From Stutzerimonas stutzeri (GTDB taxonomy: Bacteria > Pseudomonadota > Gammaproteobacteria > Pseudomonadales > Pseudomonadaceae), in contig NC_015740.1 in NCBI RefSeq assembly GCF_000219605.1, forward strand, positions 4,402,001 through 4,466,000: 64,000 bases of DNA. Direction: 5' to 3'. The translations under genes were made by a program, and so were the position numbers. Of the stretch, positions 1 through 8,375 are shown piece by piece. How positions within the stretch are numbered: the first letter of the stretch is position 1; each line of letters starts with the position of its first letter. A model generated the notes under the pieces. The model searched no databases. It saw nothing but the letters and a program-made list of their open reading frames with translations, and was not told the origin of the DNA.

Positions 1-181
1 ACTCGACCAGCAGCTCGAGGCCAGCGGCCTGGGCAGCTGGGAACCCGATCTCGCCCTCGAGGTACTGCGCCTGCTGCACAGCTGTTGCGAGCTGTTGCCG
101 CAGAACCACGCCGTGCGTGAAAGCAAGGATGAGATTTACCGCAGGCTGTGCCACCTCGATCTCGAAGTGGTGCTGGACTAA
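1..181 (+). CDS. tssA: TssA, type VI secretion baseplate/cap protein, C-terminal end (partial)
   Basis: This is the last 59 codons of a gene that begins before the window. The reading frame starts at base 2 and ends with TAA at 179-181. The tail EIYRRLCHLDLEVVLD, with the preceding leucine-rich helix, is the type of C-terminus found in ImpA/TssA proteins. TssA primes and caps the growing T6SS sheath. The next gene, tssB, starts 17 bases later behind an AAAGGAG ribosome site, so the two are co-transcribed. Only the C-terminus is visible, so the TssA subclass cannot be judged. Confidence 0.75.
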   Translation, partial: LDQQLEASGLGSWEPDLALEVLRLLHSCCELLPQNHAVRESKDEIYRRLCHLDLEVVLD

Positions 182-198
182 CCGCAAAGGAGAACACC

Positions 199-705
199 AT
201 GGCCAAAGAAGGCTCGGTTGCACCCAAGGAACGCATCAACGTCACGTTCAAGCCGGCCACCGGCAACGCTCAGGAAGAGGTCGAGCTGCCCCTCAAGCTG
301 ATGGTGCTGGGCGATTTCACCCAGCGCGCCGACGACCGCAAGATCGAAGACCGCAAGCCCATCGCCATCGACAAGAACAGCTTCGACGAGGTCCTGGCCA
401 AGCAGGAGCTGAACCTGACCTTCGGCGTGCCGAACCGCCTGCAGGACGAGCAGACCGATGACGAGTTGGCCGTGCAGCTGCGCATCAACTCGATGAAAGA
501 CTTCAATCCGGCAAACCTGGTCGAGCAGGTCCCGGAGCTGAAGAAACTGATGGAACTGCGCGACGCCCTGGTCGCCCTGAAGGGTCCGCTGGGCAACGCT
601 CCGGCCTTCCGCAAGGCCATCGAAAGCGTACTCGCCGATGACGACTCGCGTGACCGCGTACTCGGCGAACTGGGCCTGGCGGCCAAAGAGAAGCTGGACG
701 CCTGA
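199..705 (+). CDS. tssB: TssB, T6SS contractile sheath small subunit
   Basis: TssB (VipA/HsiB/ImpB) pairs with TssC to build the contractile sheath in the cytoplasm. The 168-residue product has the family's usual length. It carries the typical segments LPLKLMVLGDFT near residue 30 and LAVQLRINSMKDFNP near residue 98. The start was set at ATG 199 because AAAGGAG lies a few bases upstream; an in-frame start at 148 would overlap tssA. tssC follows after 26 bases. Gene order tssA-B-C is standard for T6SS loci. Confidence 0.95.
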   Translation: MAKEGSVAPKERINVTFKPATGNAQEEVELPLKLMVLGDFTQRADDRKIEDRKPIAIDKNSFDEVLAKQELNLTFGVPNRLQDEQTDDELAVQLRINSMKDFNPANLVEQVPELKKLMELRDALVALKGPLGNAPAFRKAIESVLADDDSRDRVLGELGLAAKEKLDA

Positions 706-731
706 TATCACCGACAAGGAAGCACATATAC

Positions 732-2210
732 ATGACCACTAGCGCAGCCGCCGTCGAGCACGGCAATCACCTCGCCGAAGGCGGCATTCTCGACCGCATC
801 ATCGCCGAAACCCGCCTGACCCCGGACGACGAGGCCTACGACATCGCCAAGCGCGGCGTATCGGCCTTCATCGAGGAACTGCTCAAGCCGCAGAACGAAA
901 ACGAGCCGGTGAAGAAGGCAATGGTCGACCGCATGATCGCGGAGATCGACGCCAAGCTCAGCCGGCAGATGGACGAAATCCTTCACCACCCACAGTTCCA
1001 GGCGCTGGAGTCCTCCTGGCGTGGCCTGAAGCTGCTGGTGGATCGCACGAACTTTCGCGAAAACATCAAGCTCGAACTGCTCAACGCCTCCAAGCAAGAC
1101 CTGCTGGACGACTTCGAGGACAGCCCTGAAATCGTCCAGTCCGGCCTGTACAAGCACATCTACACGGCCGAGTACGGCCAGTTCGGTGGCCAGCCGGTCG
1201 GTGCGCTGATCGCCAACTACTTCTTCGATCCCAGCGCGCCCGACGTCAAGACCATGCAGTACGTCGCCAGCGTCGCGAGCATGTCCCATGCGCCGTTCAT
1301 CGCCGCTGCCGGCCCGAAATTCTTCGGCCTGGAAAGCTTCACCGGCCTGCCGGACCTTAAGGACCTCAAGGATCACTTCGAGGGCCCGCAGTTCACCAAA
1401 TGGCAGAGCTTCCGCGAACAAGAAGATGCCCGCTATGTCGGCCTGACCGTCCCGCGGTTCCTACTGCGCAATCCGTACGATCCGGAAGACAACCCGGTGA
1501 AGAGCTTCGTCTACAAGGAAAACGTCGCCGGCAGCCACGAGCACTACCTGTGGGGCAACACCGCCTACGCCTTCGCCAGCCGGCTGACCGACAGCTTCGC
1601 CAAGTTCCGCTGGTGCCCGAACATCATCGGGCCGCAGAGCGGCGGCGCAGTGGAAGACCTGCCGCTGCACCATTTCGAAAGCATGGGCGAGATCGAGACC
1701 AAGATCCCGACCGAGGTGCTGGTTTCCGACCGTCGCGAGTACGAGCTGGCCGAGGAAGGCTTTATCGCCCTGACCATGCGCAAGGGCAGCGACAACGCCG
1801 CCTTCTTCTCCGCCAACTCGGCGCAGAAGCCGAAGTTCTTCGGCAACAGTGAGGAAGGCAAGACCGCCGAACTGAACTACAAGCTCGGCACCCAGCTGCC
1901 CTACCTGTTCATCGTCAACCGCCTGGCGCACTACCTGAAGGTGCTGCAGCGCGAGCAGATCGGTGCATGGAAGGAGCGCACCGACCTCGAACTGGAACTG
2001 AACAAGTGGATCCGCCAGTTCGTCGCCGACCAGGAGAATCCGAGCTCCGAAGTACGCAGCCGTCGTCCGCTGCGCGCCGCCCAAGTCAACGTCAGCGACG
2101 TCGAGGGCGAACCGGGCTGGTATCGCGTCAGCCTCAGCGTGCGTCCGCACTTCAAGTACATGGGCGCGGATTTCACCCTGTCGCTGGTTGGCAAGCTGGA
2201 CAAGGAATAA
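732..2210 (+). CDS. tssC: TssC, T6SS contractile sheath large subunit
   Basis: TssC (VipB/HsiC/ImpC) is the large sheath subunit; TssB-TssC contraction drives the Hcp tube outward, and the C-terminal region is what the ClpV ATPase acts on during recycling. The 492-residue product fits the family length. Visible family segments are NPYDPEDNPVKSFVYKE, WGNTAYAFASRLTDSF, CPNIIGPQSGG and the C-terminal YRVSLSVRPHFKYMGADF. The tssE start overlaps or immediately follows the stop, pointing to one transcript. Confidence 0.97.
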   Translation: MTTSAAAVEHGNHLAEGGILDRIIAETRLTPDDEAYDIAKRGVSAFIEELLKPQNENEPVKKAMVDRMIAEIDAKLSRQMDEILHHPQFQALESSWRGLKLLVDRTNFRENIKLELLNASKQDLLDDFEDSPEIVQSGLYKHIYTAEYGQFGGQPVGALIANYFFDPSAPDVKTMQYVASVASMSHAPFIAAAGPKFFGLESFTGLPDLKDLKDHFEGPQFTKWQSFREQEDARYVGLTVPRFLLRNPYDPEDNPVKSFVYKENVAGSHEHYLWGNTAYAFASRLTDSFAKFRWCPNIIGPQSGGAVEDLPLHHFESMGEIETKIPTEVLVSDRREYELAEEGFIALTMRKGSDNAAFFSANSAQKPKFFGNSEEGKTAELNYKLGTQLPYLFIVNRLAHYLKVLQREQIGAWKERTDLELELNKWIRQFVADQENPSSEVRSRRPLRAAQVNVSDVEGEPGWYRVSLSVRPHFKYMGADFTLSLVGKLDKE

Positions 2211-2214
2211 GCAC

Positions 2215-2622
2215 TTGAACGGATACGGCAGCCTCTTCGAACGCCTCGGCGGTGACGCCGCGCGACGTTCCGGCTGGAGCCGCGAGGTCGCGGCAATGGC
2301 CTCGGTGGCTGCCCATCTGGCCAAGATGCTCAGCACCCGAGCGGGCAGCGTGCAGACGCTGCCCGACTACGGGTTGCCAGATCTCAACGATATGCGCCTG
2401 TCGCTGCACGACTCGCTGCAGCAGGCGCGTATCGCCATCGAGCGCTTCATCGAAGCGTACGAACCCAGGTTGACCCAGGTGCGCGTGCTGTCGCTGCCGC
2501 GAACCCACGACCCGCTGACCCTCGCCTTCACCATCGAAGGCCTGCTGGAAGTGGATGGCCTCAAGCGCCAGGTCAGCTTCTCCGCCAGCCTGGATGGCAG
2601 CGGGCAGGTCAAGGTCCAGTAA
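2215..2622 (+). CDS. tssE: TssE, T6SS gp25-like baseplate protein
   Basis: TssE is the gp25/lysozyme-like baseplate wedge component that helps trigger sheath assembly. The product begins NGYGSLFERLGGD and carries the gp25-type core TLPDYGLPDLNDM followed by the helix around IERFIEAYEPRLTQVRV. No ATG is available in a useful place. TTG at 2215 was chosen because AAGGA lies eight bases upstream, over the end of tssC; TTG at 2188 would give nine more residues but lacks a ribosome site. Length of 135 residues is normal. It is followed 13 bases later by an inserted effector gene rather than tssF. Confidence 0.88.
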   Translation: MNGYGSLFERLGGDAARRSGWSREVAAMASVAAHLAKMLSTRAGSVQTLPDYGLPDLNDMRLSLHDSLQQARIAIERFIEAYEPRLTQVRVLSLPRTHDPLTLAFTIEGLLEVDGLKRQVSFSASLDGSGQVKVQ

Positions 2623-2635
2623 GGAGAGACAACGG

Positions 2636-4567
2636 ATGTCCGGCAAACCCGCAGCCCGCCTCGGCGACCCTACCGCCTGCCCGAAGACGGGCCACGGCAC
2701 CAACCCCATCGCCGCCGGCTCGCCCGACGTGCTGTTCGATGGCCTGCCGGCCGCACGCATGGGCGACGCTTCCGCCTGTGGCGGAGCGATGGCCAGCGCG
2801 GTGATCCCCAACGTGTTGATCGATGGCAAGCCGGCGGCAGTGGTGGGCAGTGTGGGGAGTCATGGCAATGTCGTGACCGCGGGTTCGGGGACCGTGGTCA
2901 TCGGCAGTGGTCACCGCCCGGCGCCCTTCCTTGCGCCTGAGGTGCTTGGCATTGCAACCGCCGCGATTGCTGCGGCAACCAACGCGGTCAAGTCCCTTCT
3001 TCCAACCTCACCGCTGGCCCGCGCCTGGCAGGAAGAGCCGGGGGACCCCGCGCCGTTGGGCCTGGAAGAGGAAGACGAAGAAGAGGAGCTGGTCGAGCAG
3101 CCGCAGCAACAGGCTCGCCAGGACATCACCCTGCGAATCGGCGTGTTCTTCGACGGCACCGGCAACAACCTGGCCAATGCCGCCGTGACCGAGCAATGCC
3201 GCCAGAACGATCTGCAGTTGGTGGGCGAGCGCACCCTGCAGGAAGTCATCGACTATTGCCAAAGCCATGGTTTCAGCGACAGCAACGGCGACGGCTATTT
3301 CACCCAGGCTCCCGACGGCAGCTACGGCAATGCGCCAAGCAATGTGGCACGGTTGTATGGGTTGTATAAAGACGACGCACTCCGTCCATTGCAAGCGGGA
3401 GATACGGCCGCCTCGTTAGCTGTTTATCTGGATGGCATCGGCACCAGCAGTGGCGAAGCCGACTCGCTTTATGGCCAGATCACCGGACGGGGCGATACCG
3501 GAATACTGGCCCGAGTGAATCAAAGCCCAGAGACCATCAAGGAACAACTCAGCCTCTTCCAGGGAAGCAACCCCGACCTGCAAATCGACACTCTTGAGTT
3601 CGATATCTTCGGTTTCAGCCGCGGTGCAGCGGCGGCCCGGCATTTCGCCAACGAACTGCTCAAGCCCGGCGGCGGCGTACTGGCTGACACCCTGCGACCC
3701 GGCCAATTCGGCTTGGTCAACAACTTCGATTGGGCTGCTAATGCCCGTATCAACTTTATCGGCCTGTTCGATACCGTGGCTGCCGTTATCGACCCGCTGA
3801 AAGGCGACTATGATCCAGCCAACCACCTCAACCCCGGCATCAACCTTTATCTACCGCCCGGCTGCGCGCGCAAGGTGCTGCAACTGACCGCCCGCGACGA
3901 GAAGCGCTGGAACTTCGCCCTCAACAGGGTCGCCCCGGATCACCAGGAAATCTGCCTGCCCGGAGCGCACTCGGATATTGGCGGCGGCTACCGCCCCCTG
4001 ATGCTCGAGCGGCTGCTGCTGAGTCGCCCACTCAGCTCCAAAGTGCCGGCCAATACGCCGCCCGAACAGACCCATGCCTGGCGCGAAACCTGGCGGCAAT
4101 ATCACCATTGGAAAGCCCTCGGCCTGCCCGACGAAGCGCTGAAAGAACCCAAGGTCTGGCCCAGCCGTAAACCTGTATTTCACGAGCGCGGCTTCAAGCG
4201 GCCGCCGGAGGACGTGGTCTACGGCCTACTGTTCATCGAACGCCAGGTTCGTGGCGAGTTGTCGCTGGTCTATCTACGGGTTATGCGGGAGCTGGCTGTG
4301 CAATACGGCGTTCCGTTCGATTTTATCGACGAACAGGAAAGCACAACCGCAATACCCGCTGAGCTTCAAAAGATTGCCAGTCACCTGTTGGCCTATGCCC
4401 AAGGGAGCCGGTACGGCCTGGACGAAGAGGACGAGCGCCTGCTCTGGTCACGCTATATCCACCTCTCAGCTCACTGGACGCCCAGCAGTGGTCTGCTGAT
4501 CAGCAAGCCCGCGCCCAATGTCCGCCTGTCATATAACAACACGCCGCAACAGGATTATCCCGAATGA
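2636..4567 (+). CDS. PAAR-domain T6SS effector with DUF2235 (Tle1-type) phospholipase domain
   Basis: The 643-residue protein is a specialised effector. Residues 1-100 form a PAAR tip domain (MSGKPAARLGDPTACP, repeated hydrophobic-glycine turns) that would sharpen the VgrG spike. An acidic linker (about 145-160, EEEDEEEEL) follows. From about residue 168 the DUF2235 alpha/beta-hydrolase begins with FFDGTGNN (Asp173), then GFSRG with nucleophile Ser328, then GAHSDIGGGY (His445, Asp447). DUF2235 proteins of the Tle1 family are phospholipases that attack bacterial membranes. ATG 2636 follows AAGGAG. It sits inside the structural operon with a lipoprotein gene overlapping its 3' end by four bases (ATGA), the usual arrangement for an immunity gene. 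Confidence 0.88.
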   Translation: MSGKPAARLGDPTACPKTGHGTNPIAAGSPDVLFDGLPAARMGDASACGGAMASAVIPNVLIDGKPAAVVGSVGSHGNVVTAGSGTVVIGSGHRPAPFLAPEVLGIATAAIAAATNAVKSLLPTSPLARAWQEEPGDPAPLGLEEEDEEEELVEQPQQQARQDITLRIGVFFDGTGNNLANAAVTEQCRQNDLQLVGERTLQEVIDYCQSHGFSDSNGDGYFTQAPDGSYGNAPSNVARLYGLYKDDALRPLQAGDTAASLAVYLDGIGTSSGEADSLYGQITGRGDTGILARVNQSPETIKEQLSLFQGSNPDLQIDTLEFDIFGFSRGAAAARHFANELLKPGGGVLADTLRPGQFGLVNNFDWAANARINFIGLFDTVAAVIDPLKGDYDPANHLNPGINLYLPPGCARKVLQLTARDEKRWNFALNRVAPDHQEICLPGAHSDIGGGYRPLMLERLLLSRPLSSKVPANTPPEQTHAWRETWRQYHHWKALGLPDEALKEPKVWPSRKPVFHERGFKRPPEDVVYGLLFIERQVRGELSLVYLRVMRELAVQYGVPFDFIDEQESTTAIPAELQKIASHLLAYAQGSRYGLDEEDERLLWSRYIHLSAHWTPSSGLLISKPAPNVRLSYNNTPQQDYPE

Positions 4568-5199
4568 GAACCTTCCTCCTCGCCTGCGCCCTACTTCTAC
4601 TCGGCGGCTGTGCCACCAGCCAGGGCCAGCCTGGACTGCCCTATCGTGCCTGGTTCGTCGGACTTGGCGCTCCCGAACATATGGAGGTCTGGGTCGAAAG
4701 CGTGGACGTGATCGATCGCCGCGGGCTGGCCTACAGCGAAGTCTATAGCGGTATCGTTTCCTATACCGGCAGCTCCTCCGGCTGGCCTGATCGAGTATCC
4801 GGAGGCAAGGGCAAGAACCTACCCGGCATCGACCTGCCGGAAATCATCTTCGTGCGCTGGCAATCGCTGGTCGAGCCGCAGACGTACAACGTGCGCATCA
4901 ATATTCCCGAATGGGTGCGCGAGGAAATGCTCAAGCCACATGCCCCGTACTGCCTCGGAGAAAAGCGTGTCGTCGAGGGCATGCATCGCAAAGACATCAC
5001 CATTGGCCTGGCCCCCGGCGGCATCGCCAAGGCCTGGGTCGGTGGCCCCTGCCTGCAATCTATCGAAATCGGGCGCTTCGAAGCCGCGATCAGCAAGGTC
5101 GGACCATACGGCGGCACATCCAACGGAGAACACCGTCCCCTCTCCGACAAAGCCAAGGCCTACATCGAGCAACACGGGGTGCCCTATGGCTCGTGGTAA
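4564..5199 (+). CDS. DUF2931-like lipoprotein, probable immunity protein to the PAAR-phospholipase
   Basis: The 211-residue product has a lipoprotein signal ending in LLLGGC (Cys17), so it should be anchored in the periplasm. The mature part opens LPYRAWFVGLGAPEHMEVWVE and contains LAYSEVYSG, which resemble DUF2931 proteins often encoded beside T6SS lipase effectors. Start ATG overlaps the effector stop by four bases, so translation is coupled. A periplasmic lipoprotein is what would be needed to neutralise a phospholipase delivered to the periplasm. The immunity role is inferred from position and localisation; nothing in the sequence proves binding. Confidence 0.7.
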   Translation: MRTFLLACALLLLGGCATSQGQPGLPYRAWFVGLGAPEHMEVWVESVDVIDRRGLAYSEVYSGIVSYTGSSSGWPDRVSGGKGKNLPGIDLPEIIFVRWQSLVEPQTYNVRINIPEWVREEMLKPHAPYCLGEKRVVEGMHRKDITIGLAPGGIAKAWVGGPCLQSIEIGRFEAAISKVGPYGGTSNGEHRPLSDKAKAYIEQHGVPYGSW

Positions 5200-5548
5200 A
5201 CCCTCCTCACGCTGCGCCCGGCTGGCGCTCGCCGCCCTCGCGCTGACATTGGCCGCCTGCACCAACACTTCCCCGCCGCCGCGGGAACTGGCCGGGCGCT
5301 ACGAACTGGTCGGCGTGGTGGAAATGGGCTCGCAGCTACTGCTCCAGGAACAGGGCACGTTCGAGGCGGTGCTCTACTACGGCAGCCTCGACATCCAGGG
5401 TCGAGGGCACTGGGCAATGGTGGACGGGCAGATCGAGTTGCGCGAACGCGGGCCGAGGGCCTTCTTCGACAAGATGAGGCTGAAGCCACACGGCAACTGC
5501 CTGCTCGTGAACCTGGACACCTCCACGGGATGCTACCGCCGACGCTAG
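5186..5548 (+). CDS. Small lipoprotein downstream of T6SS immunity gene
   Basis: This 120-residue product has a basic N-terminus, a hydrophobic stretch and the lipobox LAAC (Cys25). The mature part reads RELAGRYELVGVVEMGSQLLL, then a compact beta-rich domain with two late cysteines. The ATG overlaps the end of the upstream lipoprotein gene by 14 bases, so the effector and both lipoproteins form one coupled unit. It could be a second immunity factor or an accessory lipoprotein; no family was recognised. tssF starts 55 bases downstream, so the module ends here. Confidence 0.65.
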   Translation: MARGKPSSRCARLALAALALTLAACTNTSPPPRELAGRYELVGVVEMGSQLLLQEQGTFEAVLYYGSLDIQGRGHWAMVDGQIELRERGPRAFFDKMRLKPHGNCLLVNLDTSTGCYRRR

Positions 5549-5603
5549 GAGCCCCGCCGCGCAAGCGCGCCGGACACGAAACGACAAGGATGAATCGTTA
5601 GAC

Positions 5604-7394
5604 ATGTCTTTCAACCATTACTACCAGAGCGAGCTCACCGCCCTGCGCCAGCTGGGCAAGCGCTTCGCCGAGCGCAGCCCGGCGCTCGCGCCGTTCCTCG
5701 GCCAGGCCGGGCGCGATCCGGATGTCGAGCGGCTGCTCGAAGGCTTCGCTTTTCTCACCGGGCGGCTGCGGCAGAAGCTCGATGACGAGCTGCCGGAGCT
5801 GACCCACTCGCTGATGCATCTGCTGTGGCCGAACTACATGCGTCCGCTGCCAGCCTTCAGCATGCTGCAGTTCGATCCGCTGAAGCGCCCCGGCCCTGCA
5901 CTGACGGTGCCGCGCAATACGCCAGTGGAATCCAATCCTGTGCAGGGCGTCAGCTGCTGCTTTCGTACCGCCTACGCCACCGAGGTGCTGCCTCTGGCAT
6001 TGCAGGCGCTGGAGTATTCGGTCAAGGGCACCGGTGCGCTGCTCAGCCTGCGCCTGCAGATGAGCGCCGATGGCAATCTCGGCGAGATCGGCCTCAGCCA
6101 TCTCCGCCTGCACCTGGCGGGCGAGCCCTATATCAGCCAGCTGCTCTACCTCAGCCTGTTGCGGCATCTGGGCGGCATCGAGCTCGTGCTGCTGAACGAA
6201 CAGGGCCACCCGCTGACCGGTCCCGATGGCCGACCGCTGACGCCCTTGCAGCTCACCGCCAAGCAGGTCGAACCGGTGGGATTCACCGAGGATGAGGCGC
6301 TGATCCCCTACCCGCTCAATACCTTCCGCGGTTATCGCTACCTGCAGGAATATTTCGCCTTCCCCGACAAGTTTCTCTTCGTCGACCTAAAGGGCCTTGA
6401 GATCATTCAGCGCATTCCGGAGGATCTGCTCAAGCAGGCCCGCGGCCTGGAGCTGCGCTTCGACATTCACAAGGCCGGCGTGCAACGCATCCGCCCGACG
6501 CTGGACAACGTGCGCCTGTACTGTACGCCGGTGGTAAACCTGTTCCCGCACGATGCCATCCCGATCCGCCTGGACGGCAAGCAGGACCAGTACCTGCTGC
6601 TGCCGGCCGAGTACGATGCGCAGCAATGCGGCGTGTTTTCGGTGGATCGGGTCACCGGCTGGAAACCCGGCGGCATGGGCTACGAAGAGTACGTGCCGTT
6701 CGAATCCTTCGAGCATGACCCCAGCTTCGATGTGCCGGTGGCGCGCCCGCACTACAGCGTGCGCCAGCAACCTTCGCTGCTGGGCGAAGGCCAGGAAACC
6801 TGGCTCAGCTTCGGCCTGCGCAACCTCGACCAGCACGAGACGCTGTCCATCGAGCTGACCTGCACCAACCAGAACCTGCCGCGCCAGCTGAAGCTCGGCG
6901 ACATCTGCAAGCCCTGCGAAGACACCCCGGAATTTCTCAGCTTCCGCAATATCTCGGCGGTCACCCCGAGCTACGCGCCGCCGCTGCAGCGCGACTATCT
7001 GTGGAAGCTGATCAGCAACATGTCGCTGAACTACCTGTCGCTGGCCAACGTCGAGGCGCTCAAGGTGATCCTCGAGACCTACGACCTACCACGCTATTAC
7101 GACAAGCACGCCGACAACGTCAGCCGGCGGCGCCTCGGCGGCCTGACTCACATCGCCCACCAGCACGTCGATCGCCTGCATCGCGGGCTGCCGGTGCGTG
7201 GCGTACGTACCGAACTGACCATGAATCAGGACGGCTTCATTGGTGAGGGCGATCTGTTCCTCTTCGCCTCGGTGCTCAACGAATTCTTAGCCCTCTACGC
7301 CAGCCTCAACTCGTATCACGAGCTGCGCGTGCAGAGCACACAGGGAGAGGTGTACCAATGGACGCCGCGCATGGGTCAGCAACCGCTGCTCTGA
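5604..7394 (+). CDS. tssF: TssF, T6SS baseplate subunit
   Basis: TssF (VasA/ImpG/HsiF) joins TssG, TssE and TssK in the baseplate wedge. The 596-residue protein starts MSFNHYYQSELTALRQLGKRFAERSPALAPFL and continues with DPDVERLLEGFAFLTGRLRQKLDDELPEL, both characteristic. The conserved C-terminal FLFASVLNEFLALYASLNSYHEL is present. Length is normal. Its 3' end overlaps the tssG start by 37 bases. Confidence 0.97.
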   Translation: MSFNHYYQSELTALRQLGKRFAERSPALAPFLGQAGRDPDVERLLEGFAFLTGRLRQKLDDELPELTHSLMHLLWPNYMRPLPAFSMLQFDPLKRPGPALTVPRNTPVESNPVQGVSCCFRTAYATEVLPLALQALEYSVKGTGALLSLRLQMSADGNLGEIGLSHLRLHLAGEPYISQLLYLSLLRHLGGIELVLLNEQGHPLTGPDGRPLTPLQLTAKQVEPVGFTEDEALIPYPLNTFRGYRYLQEYFAFPDKFLFVDLKGLEIIQRIPEDLLKQARGLELRFDIHKAGVQRIRPTLDNVRLYCTPVVNLFPHDAIPIRLDGKQDQYLLLPAEYDAQQCGVFSVDRVTGWKPGGMGYEEYVPFESFEHDPSFDVPVARPHYSVRQQPSLLGEGQETWLSFGLRNLDQHETLSIELTCTNQNLPRQLKLGDICKPCEDTPEFLSFRNISAVTPSYAPPLQRDYLWKLISNMSLNYLSLANVEALKVILETYDLPRYYDKHADNVSRRRLGGLTHIAHQHVDRLHRGLPVRGVRTELTMNQDGFIGEGDLFLFASVLNEFLALYASLNSYHELRVQSTQGEVYQWTPRMGQQPLL

Positions 7395-8364
7395 AACCGC
7401 TCAACCGCGGCATCCGCGAGTACAGCCTGTTCCAGGGTGTGCTGCTGGTGCTCGATCGCCTGCGCCAGCTCAATCCCGGTCTGGATGACGAGGCGCTCTA
7501 CGAGCGCCTGAATTCCAGGCCAACCCGAGCCTGGGCTTTCCCGGCAGTGATATCGAGCAGGTGCAGTTCTTCCAGGAGCACGGCGAGTGGCGTGCCCGCC
7601 TGCGCATCAACCTGGTCAGCCTGTTCGGCGCTGGCTCGCCGCTGCCGGCCTTCTACGGCGAACAAGCGCTTGGCGACAGCGAAGACGGCAACCCGACCCG
7701 CGACTTCCTCGACCTGTTCAACAACCGCCTGCAGCGCCTGCTGCTGCCCATCTGGCAGAAGTACCGATACCGCGCCCGCTTCACCAGCGGCGCCCATGAC
7801 CCCTTCTCGGAGCAGCTGTTCGCCCTGGTCGGACTCAGCGGCGAGGCCATCCGCAGCGCGCCGGAGCTGAACTGGAAGCGCCTGCTGCCCTATCTCGGCC
7901 TGCTCAGCCTGCGCGCGCATTCGGCGGCACTGATCGAATCGGTGCTGCGCTACTACTTCAAGCACGCCGAGTTGAACATCGAGCAATGCCTGGAGCGCCG
8001 GGTGGAAATCCTCGGCGAGCAACGCAACCGCCTCGGGCTGGCCAACAGTCAGCTGGGCGAAAGCCTGGTGCTCGGCGAGCGGGTCCGCGACCGCGGCGGC
8101 AAGTTCCGCATCCATATCCGCCAGCTGGACTGGAATCGCTTCCACGAATTCCTGCCCATCGGCAGCGGCTACCAGCCGCTCTGTGCGCTGGTGCGCTTCA
8201 CCCTGCGCGATCCGCTGGATTACGACCTGCGCCTGGAGCTTCGCCCGGACGAGATCCGTGAGCTGCGTATCGGCGCCGACAACAACTGCCGCCTCGGCTG
8301 GACCAGCTGGCTCGGACGCGACCGCGCCGACGGCCTGGTCACCCTGGGCAGCAAGACTCATTAA
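7358..8364 (+). pseudogene. tssG: TssG, T6SS baseplate subunit, interrupted by a one-base frameshift
   Basis: TssG (VasB/ImpH/HsiG) is an essential baseplate wedge protein of about 330-340 residues. The first part is read from ATG 7358 (LNRGIREYSLFQGVLLVLDRL) in frame 2 as far as about 7510. Homology then continues in frame 1 from GAA at 7510 (EFQANPSLGFPGSDIEQVQFF) to TAA at 8362-8364. Restoring one G in CGCCTG|AATTCC rejoins both parts into a full-length protein. In the frame as given the ribosome runs on to 7870 with unrelated sequence. No slippery heptamer is visible. Either this T6SS has lost TssG or there is a sequence error; the rest of the gene shows no further decay. Confidence 0.88.
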
Positions 8365-8375
8365 GGAAGATGAAA

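Noticed and set aside
7500..7515. Programmed ribosomal frameshift in tssG
   Set aside because: No slippery heptamer or following stem-loop is visible at CGCCTGAATTCC, and TssG is not known to need frameshifting.
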